Below, piece after piece: positions 1 through 4,494 of a DNA stretch of 5,412 bases. The first letter of the stretch is position 1; each line of letters starts with the position of its first letter. A program made the translations under genes and the position numbers. The stretch covers positions 10,411 to 15,822 of the forward strand of contig JAFKJZ010000443.1 in NCBI GenBank assembly GCA_017305815.1, read 5' to 3'. The notes beneath the pieces are model-generated. The model searched no databases, had not been told where the DNA came from, and saw only the letters and a program-made list of their open reading frames with translations. This DNA comes from Hyphomicrobiales bacterium (GTDB lineage Bacteria > Pseudomonadota > Alphaproteobacteria > Rhizobiales > Kaistiaceae).

Positions 1-604
1 GGTAGCCCGGATCGATGACGAAGACCTCGTGGAACTCCTCCGGCAGGTCCTCGGCCTCGCGCATGTAGTCGATCGTCTGCCCGACCGTCCAGAACGGCGG
101 CACGGCGATGAACTCGGTCTGCATGCGCCGGCCGGCGCTGTCTTCCGGATAATCGAGGCTGCGCTTCAGCGCCAACCGCTCGACGGACGGGATCTGGGCG
201 AGAATCTCGTCCTGATCGGCCTTGTCGAGATCTTCGAGAATGTAGACCGCGTCGTCCGAATCGAGTTCGCGCACGCCTTCGGCGACGGTCTCGGAAGGGA
301 GCTCCTCCAGGATCTCGACGCGGAGGGCCTCGTCGAGCTCGGTCAGGGCGGTGAAGTCGAAGGCGTCGCCGAGCAGCTGGATCAGCGCCGGGCGCTGGTC
401 CGGCTCCAGCGCCTCGAGGATCGCGCCGACATCCGACTCGTGCAGATCCTCGGTCAGCGCGCGGGCGCGCTCCTGGTTGCCCGATTCGATCGCGGCGCCG
501 AGCGCTTCCAGGAACGACGACGAAATATTGTCGTTCTCGTCGCGCAATGGCGGCAGGTCGTCCGGCGCGCGATTGTCGCGCTCGATGGTCATCTCGTCCG
601 ACAT
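1..604 (-). CDS. mgtE: Magnesium transporter MgtE, N-terminal part (runs off left edge)
   Basis: MgtE proteins are homodimeric inner-membrane Mg2+ channels whose cytosolic N and CBS domains sense Mg2+ and gate the pore. The visible 201 residues hold a variable acidic tail (about 1-28), then the helical, charge-rich MgtE N domain (about 30-145, with the acidic stretches expected of Mg2+ sensing), then the start of the first CBS domain. The family hallmark at the junction is YPEDSAGRRM (residues 152-161), followed by TEFIAVPPFWTVGQTIDYMR. The membrane domain lies outside the window, so an intact pore cannot be confirmed. The start is well bounded: an in-frame TGA (611-613) lies three codons upstream. 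GAGGGG (607-612) serves as a close Shine-Dalgarno; Met5 at 590-592 is an alternative start. The gene lies downstream of a terminated tRNA-Leu gene on the same strand, so it probably has its own promoter between 605 and 757, though I see no convincing one. Confidence 0.93.
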   Translation of the reverse strand, partial: MSDEMTIERDNRAPDDLPPLRDENDNISSSFLEALGAAIESGNQERARALTEDLHESDVGAILEALEPDQRPALIQLLGDAFDFTALTELDEALRVEILEELPSETVAEGVRELDSDDAVYILEDLDKADQDEILAQIPSVERLALKRSLDYPEDSAGRRMQTEFIAVPPFWTVGQTIDYMREAEDLPEEFHEVFVIDPGY

Positions 605-643
605 GGCCCCTCAGCGTGCCGCCAACCCTGGGAGGGCGAAGCG

Positions 644-671
644 GAGAAATGCGCGGTTGCGCGCATTCTCG
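644..671 (-). promoter_or_regulatory. Bulged stem-loop in the probable mgtE leader
   Basis: An 8-bp perfect inverted repeat (648-655 with 660-667, loop of 4) extends to about 11 bp if a single A is bulged. It lies about 40 bases upstream of the mgtE start. It could be an operator or an element of the 5' untranslated region. It does not have the size or architecture of the M-box Mg2+ riboswitch. The palindrome is seen directly; any regulatory role is inferred. Confidence 0.3.
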
Positions 672-757
672 CGAACAATGTGTTCCCAATGGGCTCACAT
701 GCGCCTCGGTCCGCGCAAGCGCCGAACCGAGATTCTTTCCAGACCCGACCTGGCCCA

Positions 758-785
758 GAAACAAAAACAGCGGCCCGAGGGCCGC
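758..785 (-). terminator. Rho-independent terminator of the tRNA-Leu gene
   Basis: Read on the minus strand, the hairpin GCGGCC-CTCG-GGCCGC (770-785) is followed after one base by TGTTTTTGTTTC, a near-continuous T-tract. It lies 29 bases beyond the encoded CCA of the tRNA, the expected place for its terminator. It also separates the tRNA transcript from mgtE downstream. Confidence 0.85.
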
Positions 786-814
786 CGCTTTGCGAGGATT
801 TTTGCATTTGGGTT

Positions 815-899
815 TGGTGCGGTCGAGAAGACTCGAACTTCCACGCCTTTCGGCACAGCGACCTCAACGCTGCGCGTCTACCAATTCCGCCACGACCGC
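815..899 (-). tRNA. tRNA-Leu, anticodon GAG, CCA encoded
   Basis: The cloverleaf can be folded by eye on the minus strand. The 7-bp acceptor pairs GCGGTCG (5' end at 899) with CGACCGC (819-825), followed by discriminator A and an encoded CCA (815-817). The anticodon arm CAGCG-TTGAGGT-CGCTG is fully paired and places anticodon GAG at 863-865. A long variable arm (class II, GCC-GAAA-GGC core) and a T-arm with loop TTCGAGT follow. The D-arm has AATTGGTAGA. The anticodon and long variable arm together specify leucine, decoding CUC and CUU. Length is 85 nt including CCA. No processing partner tRNA is adjacent, so it appears to be a single-gene transcript. Confidence 0.97.
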
Positions 900-935
900 G
901 AAACCCAAGCCGGTGTGTTGCCCGGCGCGAGGTGG

Positions 936-965
936 GATGTAGCAAATGACCTTCGACGAAACAAG
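936..965 (-). promoter_or_regulatory. Candidate promoter of tRNA-Leu
   Basis: On the minus strand CTTGTTT (959-965) provides a -35 element whose CTTG start suits alphaproteobacterial housekeeping promoters. After a 17-base spacer comes TACATC (936-941) as a degenerate -10. Transcription would begin near 928-930, giving a leader of about 30 bases before the mature tRNA end at 899. The spacing and position are good; the -10 match is only moderate. Confidence 0.5.
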
Positions 966-1124
966 CGCCTTCGAGAACTGTTTCATTTCATCCACAGGCA
1001 GCCCGTGCGAGACGGAAATTGGCCGGCAGGTGAACGACGCGCCACCTTGCGCTATGACGGGATCGACCGACATGAGAACTGAAACAATGAAAGGTCGGCT
1101 CGCCTGCCGGCCGAGAGTGCTGAC

Positions 1125-1823
1125 ATGACCCTCCGCGACGACCTCCCCGCTTCGCTCCTGCCGAAAGACGGCAGCGCGCCCGTCGAATGGGTTATCGCGG
1201 AAGCGCCCGTCGCCTATCCGGATGCCGTCGCTGAAATGGAGGCCCGCGTCGCCGCCATCGCGGCCGGCACGGCGCGCGAGCGCATCTGGCTGGTTGAACA
1301 TCCGCCGCTCTATACGGCCGGCACCAGCGCGCATGACGAGGACCTGATCACGCCGGACCGCTTCCCCGTGTTCCAGACCGGGCGCGGCGGCCAGTACACC
1401 TATCACGGCCCGGGCCAGCGGGTGGCCTATGTCATGCTCGACCTGAACCGCCGCCGGCCGGACCTGCGGCTGTTCGTGGCGACGCTGGAACAGTGGATCA
1501 TCCGCACGCTGGACGGCTTCAACATTCGTGGCGAACGCCGCGACGACCGCGTCGGCGTCTGGGTGCGCCGGCCCGACAAGGGCGTCGAGGCGGAGGACAA
1601 GATCGCCGCGATCGGCATCCGCGTCCGCCGCTGGGTGACCTTCCACGGCATCTCAATCAATGTCGAACCGGAACTCGACCATTTCGATGGCATCGTGCCC
1701 TGCGGCGTCAAGGGCCACGGCGTCACCAGCCTGGCCGATCTCGGCCGGATCGTCACCATGCCGGAGGTCGACGCCGTGATGCGGCGCGAGTTCGAGGCGC
1801 TGTTCGGCGAGACGGTACGCTAG
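1125..1823 (+). CDS. lipB: Octanoyltransferase LipB (lipoate biosynthesis)
   Basis: LipB transfers the octanoyl group from octanoyl-ACP to the lipoyl domains of 2-oxoacid dehydrogenases and GcvH, forming an acyl-enzyme intermediate; LipA then inserts sulfur. The cytosolic 232-residue product is slightly longer than the E. coli enzyme, with an N-terminal extension. Family motifs appear in order: HPPLYTAG (59-66), [13 protein letters not shown] (86-98), [23 protein letters not shown] (split around 158-180) and [12 protein letters not shown] (192-203). The catalytic dyad is Lys159 and Cys193, 34 residues apart as in E. coli (K135/C169). The ATG at 1125 has a weak GAGAG (1113-1117) at 7 bases spacing. 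The gene is divergent from the tRNA and convergent with acyP. Its stop codon TAG (1821-1823) is built from the left TA and first base of the adjoining repeat element. Translation is otherwise normal to the last residue, so function should be intact. Confidence 0.96.
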   Translation: MTLRDDLPASLLPKDGSAPVEWVIAEAPVAYPDAVAEMEARVAAIAAGTARERIWLVEHPPLYTAGTSAHDEDLITPDRFPVFQTGRGGQYTYHGPGQRVAYVMLDLNRRRPDLRLFVATLEQWIIRTLDGFNIRGERRDDRVGVWVRRPDKGVEAEDKIAAIGIRVRRWVTFHGISINVEPELDHFDGIVPCGVKGHGVTSLADLGRIVTMPEVDAVMRREFEALFGETVR

Positions 1824-1853
1824 GGTCCGTACTCCATTAGGAGCGGCGCAGCG
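1823..1853 (+). repeat. Left terminal inverted repeat of the MITE-like element
   Basis: This 31-bp end matches the reverse complement of 2055-2085 at 27 positions; the outer 19 bp differ at only one position (base 8, T versus G). The mismatches concentrate on the inner side, which fits the outermost bases being the recognised end. Confidence 0.85.
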
Positions 1854-1951
1854 CTTGATGGAAACCAAGGCAGTTCCAGGAGATGTCGGCGACGTTGGGT
1901 CTTTCCCAACGAGCCGGCAGCGACGCCGAAATGCGCCGGTTTCCATCAAGC
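1853..1951. repeat. Left internal inverted repeat (hairpin arm)
   Basis: GCTTGATGGAAACC (1853-1866) is perfectly complementary to GGTTTCCATCAAGC (1938-1951), a 14-bp stem enclosing 71 bases. Inside it a second hairpin can form: 1885-1890 with 1913-1918 (one G-T pair), then CGTTGGG (1893-1899) with CCCAACG (1905-1911) around a TCTTT loop. The arm begins where the left terminal repeat ends. Confidence 0.8.
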
Positions 1952-1959
1952 CCTTCGGC

Positions 1960-2054
1960 TTGGGCGAAAGTCGTGCGCGAGTGCGTCGCCGATCCGCGCC
2001 GATGGATAGCCATCGGCTGTGGTCGGCTCCTGCCCGCGCGCGACTTTGGCCCAA
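1960..2054. repeat. Right internal inverted repeat (hairpin arm)
   Basis: Bases 1960-1979 (TTGGGCGAAAGTCGTGCGCG) match the reverse complement of 2035-2054 at 18 of 20 positions, and one of the two differences would be a G-U pair in RNA. Enclosed is a perfect 8-bp hairpin, GCCGATGG (1998-2005), loop ATAG, CCATCGGC (2010-2017). The arm ends directly against the right terminal repeat at 2055. Confidence 0.8.
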
Positions 2055-2085
2055 CGCTGCCCCACACCTAATGGAGTCCGGACCC
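2055..2085 (-). repeat. Right terminal inverted repeat of the MITE-like element
   Basis: This is the inverted partner of 1823-1853. Its outer 19 bases are CCTAATGGAGTCCGGACCC, followed at once by the flanking TA (2086-2087). Only 21 bases separate that TA from the acyP stop codon. Confidence 0.85.
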
Positions 2086-2108
2086 TAATCCATTCCGGGC
2101 GGCGGCGG

Positions 2109-2390
2109 TCAGTCGCTCGGCAGCACCCGAAACGGCCCGGTCTCGGCCTCGTCCCGATCGTTCGCATCGACCGCGCTGACGCGGGCCAGGCGCGGCCCTG
2201 TGGCGCAGGCAGCGAGCATGGCGGCGACATCCGCCGCCGCGCCGGAAAAGACGGCCTCCACGGCCCCGCTCCGGCGATTGCGGACCCAGCCAGAGAGCCG
2301 GCGCATGGTGGCCTCGCGCTCGACCCAGGCGCGATAGCCGACGCCCTGGACGACACCCGAAATCAGGACATGGGACGTGCGGGTGGCCAT
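2109..2390 (-). CDS. acyP: Acylphosphatase
   Basis: Acylphosphatases are small cytosolic enzymes that hydrolyse the carboxyl-phosphate bond of acyl phosphates such as acetyl phosphate or 1,3-bisphosphoglycerate. The physiological substrate in bacteria is usually unclear. The 93-residue product is the normal family size. It carries the phosphate-binding signature SGVVQGVGYRAW (11-22) with catalytic Arg20, and the second motif GWVRNRRSGAVE (34-45) with catalytic Asn38. These match Arg23 and Asn41 of the human enzymes. The start is fixed by a strong GGAGG seven bases upstream. The gene follows the HAD phosphatase by only 12 bases on the same strand, so the two are probably one transcript and possibly translationally coupled. 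Its 3' end faces the MITE-like element and convergent lipB. Confidence 0.95.
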   Translation of the reverse strand: MATRTSHVLISGVVQGVGYRAWVEREATMRRLSGWVRNRRSGAVEAVFSGAAADVAAMLAACATGPRLARVSAVDANDRDEAETGPFRVLPSD

Positions 2391-2397
2391 GTTCGAG

Positions 2398-2402
2398 CCT
2401 CC
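2398..2402 (-). promoter_or_regulatory. Shine-Dalgarno of acyP abutting the upstream stop codon
   Basis: On the minus strand the upstream stop TGA (2403-2405) runs directly into GGAGG (2398-2402), followed by seven bases and the acyP ATG. A ribosome terminating on the HAD gene would sit on this site, which favours coupled translation and settles the acyP start. Confidence 0.8.
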
Positions 2403-3065
2403 TCAGCCAAGCAGATCGAGCACCGTCGGCGCGAGATCGGGCACGCGCGCGACGATCGCGTCCGGCGGAAACGCCATGAACTCCTCCGCCGTCCCATAGC
2501 CCCAGCCGACGGCAGCGACCTTGATCCGGTTCGACCGTGCGCCTTCGATGTCGTAGCGGCGGTCCCCGATCATGACGCAGCGCTCGGGATGGATCGCCTC
2601 GACCGAGAGGATATGGGCGATCAGCTCGCTCTTATCGCCGTTGCGGCCGTCGAATTCCGAGCCGTGCACGACGGTGAAAAACTTCGTCAGGTCGAAATGG
2701 TCGAGGATCCGCTCGCAGAAGACGCGCGGCTTCGAGCTCGCCAGGAACATCTCGACGCCCGCGTCGCGCAACGAGCCGAGCGCTTCCGGAATGCCGTCGA
2801 ACACGGCGTTCTCGTAGAGGCCGATCGTGCCGAAGCGCTCGCGATAGTGGCCGAGCGCCTGCTTCGCCAGGATCGGATCGCCATCCAGCATCGCGGCAAA
2901 GCTGCCCTCCAGCGGCGGGCCGATCGCGGCGCGCAGCGCCAATTCGTCGGCGGCCGGGCGGTTGAGCTTTTCGAGCGCATAGAGGATCGAGGCGCTGATG
3001 CCGGGATAGGGATCGGTCAGCGTCCCGTCGAGATCGACGAGCGCGGTGAGCTTGGCAGCGGTCAT
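2403..3065 (-). CDS. HAD-superfamily phosphatase, phosphoglycolate phosphatase-like
   Basis: This is a cytosolic haloacid dehalogenase-type phosphohydrolase of about 220 residues. The core motifs are present: motif I DLDGT (11-15) with nucleophile Asp11 and acid/base Asp13; motif II Ser110/Ser111 in LASSK; the conserved Lys145 (motif III position); and motif IV GDRRYDIEGA (167-176) with Asp168 and Asp172 for Mg2+. A helical cap (about 17-90) lies between motifs I and II, as in the Gph/beta-phosphoglucomutase-like subfamily. The GDRxxDIxGA form is typical of phosphoglycolate-phosphatase-like HADs, but substrate cannot be read from sequence, so no gene symbol is given. I chose the ATG at 3063-3065 because it puts the nucleophile near residue 11, as usual; the frame stays open to an ATG at 3128, which would add 21 arginine-rich, unconserved-looking residues. 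Upstream GGAA (3073-3076) is a weak ribosome site. It is followed closely by acyP; a shared role in phosphate-ester clean-up is only a guess. Confidence 0.9.
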   Translation of the reverse strand: MTAAKLTALVDLDGTLTDPYPGISASILYALEKLNRPAADELALRAAIGPPLEGSFAAMLDGDPILAKQALGHYRERFGTIGLYENAVFDGIPEALGSLRDAGVEMFLASSKPRVFCERILDHFDLTKFFTVVHGSEFDGRNGDKSELIAHILSVEAIHPERCVMIGDRRYDIEGARSNRIKVAAVGWGYGTAEEFMAFPPDAIVARVPDLAPTVLDLLG

Positions 3066-3316
3066 GGCAGCATTCCGTTTGGCACGGGGGACGTCGCCCG
3101 GAGTGCGCGCTTCACGCTCGCGCGTCAAGCCTCGCCCCGGGCCGGCTTCATCAAAACGTCACCCAGTTGCGCGACGAGAGCAGGAGCGGAGCCCTCGCGA
3201 ATCGTGGGCCTGCCGCTGGGCATGCCGCCGCCTGCCCTGGTCCGACCTTCCTTGGTCAAAGGAGCCGATACCGCCTTGTCGCGATCCTCAGCCCTTCTCC
3301 AAGCGCAGGCGCCGCG

Positions 3317-4459
3317 ATGAGCATCGCCATCCTTCTCGCCCAGGTCTTCTGCGGGCTCGCCGCCCTCGTCCATTTCGGCAGCATCGCGCTCGTGGCCTGG
3401 CGCAGCCGGACCAACCGGCCCGACGATGCCGAACCGCACGGCCAGCCGCCGGTCAGCATCCTGCGCCCCGTATGCGGCATCGAGCACGCGATCGAGCGTA
3501 CGCTCGGCTCCGGCTTCGCGCTCGACTATCCCGACTATGAGCTCGTCTTCTGCGTCGCCAGCCCGGCCGATCCGGTGATCCCGCGCATCCGCCGCCTGAT
3601 GGCGGCGAACCCGGCCGTGCCGGCGCGCATCCTCGTCGGCGACGACCGCATCAGCATCAATCCGAAGCTGAACAATCTGGTGAAAGGCTGGGCGGCGGCC
3701 AAGCACGAGTGGATCATCATGGCGGACAGCAACGTGCTGATGCCGCCCGACTACATCGACCGCATGCTGGATCGCTGGGACGCCGCCACCGGCCTCGTCT
3801 GCTCGCCGCCGCTCGGCAGCGAGCCGGATGGCTACGGCGCGGAGTTCGAATGCGCCTACCTCAACACCTACCAGGCCCGCTGGCAGCTTGCCGCCGACGC
3901 CGTCGGCCAGGGCTTCGCGCAGGGTAAGTCGATGTTCTGGCGGCGCGAGAACCTCGACCGGCATGGCGGCATCGCGGCGCTCGCCGCCGATCCGGCCGAG
4001 GATGCGGCCGCGACCAAGGCGATCCGCGCCAACGGCCAGCGAATCCGTCTCGTCCGCCAGCCCTTCGCCCAGCCGCTCGGGCCGCGCGCGCTGCGCGCCG
4101 TCTGGAGCCGGCAGTTGCGCTGGGCCCGGCTGCGGCGGGTCACCTTCCCCGCCTTCTTCTGCCTGGAACTCCTGACCGGCGGCCTCTTTCCGATCGCGCT
4201 CGCAACCTGGCTCGCCGCCGAAGGCGCGATCCCGGCCTCGCTCGCCGTCGCCCTCGCGGTCGCCTGGTATGGCGCCGAGGCTGTGCTCGCGAAGAGCCTC
4301 GGCTGGCACTATTCGCGTCGTTCGCCGCTCGCCTGGATCCTGCGCGACCTGTCGCTGCCGGCGCTCTGGATCGCCGCCGTCTGCGGCAGCGGTTTCGAGT
4401 GGCGCGGCAACCAGATGGACGTCAAGAAGGACAGCCTGCTCGCCACCGAGGCGGATTGA
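3317..4459 (+). CDS. GT21-family lipid glycosyltransferase (ceramide/diacylglycerol glucosyltransferase-like)
   Basis: This is a membrane-bound GT-A glycosyltransferase that should transfer a hexose from a UDP-sugar to a lipid acceptor on the cytosolic face. The 380-residue protein has one N-terminal membrane segment (about 4-27), a catalytic domain, and two or three C-terminal hydrophobic segments (about 281-300, 304-324, 345-358). The signature of ceramide glucosyltransferases is clear: VSILRPVCGIE (46-56), INPKLNNLVKG (114-124), ADSNV (136-140; metal-binding Asp137), ED at 228-229, and RQLRW (265-269) matching (Q/R)XXRW. In rhizobia and Agrobacterium, GT21 relatives include processive diacylglycerol glycosyltransferases; others act on ceramide, and HpnI acts in hopanoid synthesis. 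No hopanoid or sphingolipid genes adjoin it, so the acceptor is undecided. The frame is open 50 codons further upstream, but the ATG at 3317 has GCAGG (3306-3310) and places the membrane segment at the N-terminus. It is divergent from the HAD gene and convergent with pccA. Confidence 0.92.
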   Translation: MSIAILLAQVFCGLAALVHFGSIALVAWRSRTNRPDDAEPHGQPPVSILRPVCGIEHAIERTLGSGFALDYPDYELVFCVASPADPVIPRIRRLMAANPAVPARILVGDDRISINPKLNNLVKGWAAAKHEWIIMADSNVLMPPDYIDRMLDRWDAATGLVCSPPLGSEPDGYGAEFECAYLNTYQARWQLAADAVGQGFAQGKSMFWRRENLDRHGGIAALAADPAEDAAATKAIRANGQRIRLVRQPFAQPLGPRALRAVWSRQLRWARLRRVTFPAFFCLELLTGGLFPIALATWLAAEGAIPASLAVALAVAWYGAEAVLAKSLGWHYSRRSPLAWILRDLSLPALWIAAVCGSGFEWRGNQMDVKKDSLLATEAD

Positions 4460-4484
4460 GGCTGCCTGTCTGAGGCTGCCTGCC
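4457..4484. repeat. 14-bp tandem duplication at the 3' end of the glycosyltransferase gene
   Basis: TGAGGCTGCCTGTC (4457-4470) is followed immediately by TGAGGCTGCCTGCC (4471-4484), 13 of 14 identical. The first copy begins with the stop codon of the glycosyltransferase. The duplication makes up most of the 35-base gap to the convergent pccA stop. No convincing terminator hairpin is visible here. Confidence 0.75.
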
Positions 4485-4494
4485 CCCGGCGCCG

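Larger units (their letters stand above)
1823..2085. mobile_element. MITE-like element with terminal inverted repeats, flanked by TA
   Basis: This 263-bp segment fills the gap between the convergent lipB and acyP stops. Its ends are inverted repeats, GGGTCCGTACTCCATTAGG on the left and its complement with one mismatch on the right; the similarity extends to 27 of 31 positions (1823-1853 and 2055-2085). A TA lies immediately outside each end (1821-1822 and 2086-2087), as expected of elements that duplicate a TA target, such as IS630/Tc1-mariner relatives. There is no room for a transposase and no recognisable remnant of one, so it would be non-autonomous. Two internal inverted repeats (1853-1951 and 1960-2054) fill almost all of the interior, giving a possible three-way junction. 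Structure and ends are seen directly; mobility and family are inferred. It could instead be a dispersed intergenic palindromic repeat similar in kind to those known from rhizobia. I cannot tell its copy number. Confidence 0.75.

Noticed and set aside
605..671. M-box-type Mg2+ riboswitch before mgtE
   Set aside because: The leader is too short and shows only one small hairpin, without the multi-helix M-box architecture.
29..949. 306-residue plus-strand open frame across mgtE, the terminator and the tRNA
   Set aside because: It runs antisense through MgtE coding sequence, an intrinsic terminator and a tRNA gene, so it cannot be a genuine protein gene.
1045..1075. Possible lipB promoter (TTGCGC, 17 bases, ACATGA)
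   Set aside because: The -10 match is too poor to distinguish from chance in GC-rich DNA.
946..1128. 60-residue plus-strand open frame just upstream of lipB
   Set aside because: It overlaps the lipB start by four bases but also covers the candidate tRNA promoter, has no visible ribosome site, and its composition suggests nothing.
864..1646. 260-residue minus-strand open frame opposite lipB and entering the tRNA
   Set aside because: It overlaps most of lipB antisense and reads into the tRNA; there are no family motifs.
1855..2088. Short open frames inside the repeat element (both strands)
   Set aside because: They are made of inverted-repeat sequence, lack ribosome sites and resemble no transposase. 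The element is better read as non-coding.
2019..3320. 433-residue plus-strand open frame across acyP and the HAD gene
   Set aside because: The opposite strand carries two recognisable enzymes with complete active-site motifs and good ribosome sites. This frame has low-complexity composition and crosses the repeat element boundary.
3125..4309. 394-residue minus-strand open frame opposite the glycosyltransferase
   Set aside because: It is an antisense shadow of a high-GC gene: rich in Arg, Ala, Asp and Gly with no recognisable motifs. The plus-strand frame has full GT21 motifs.
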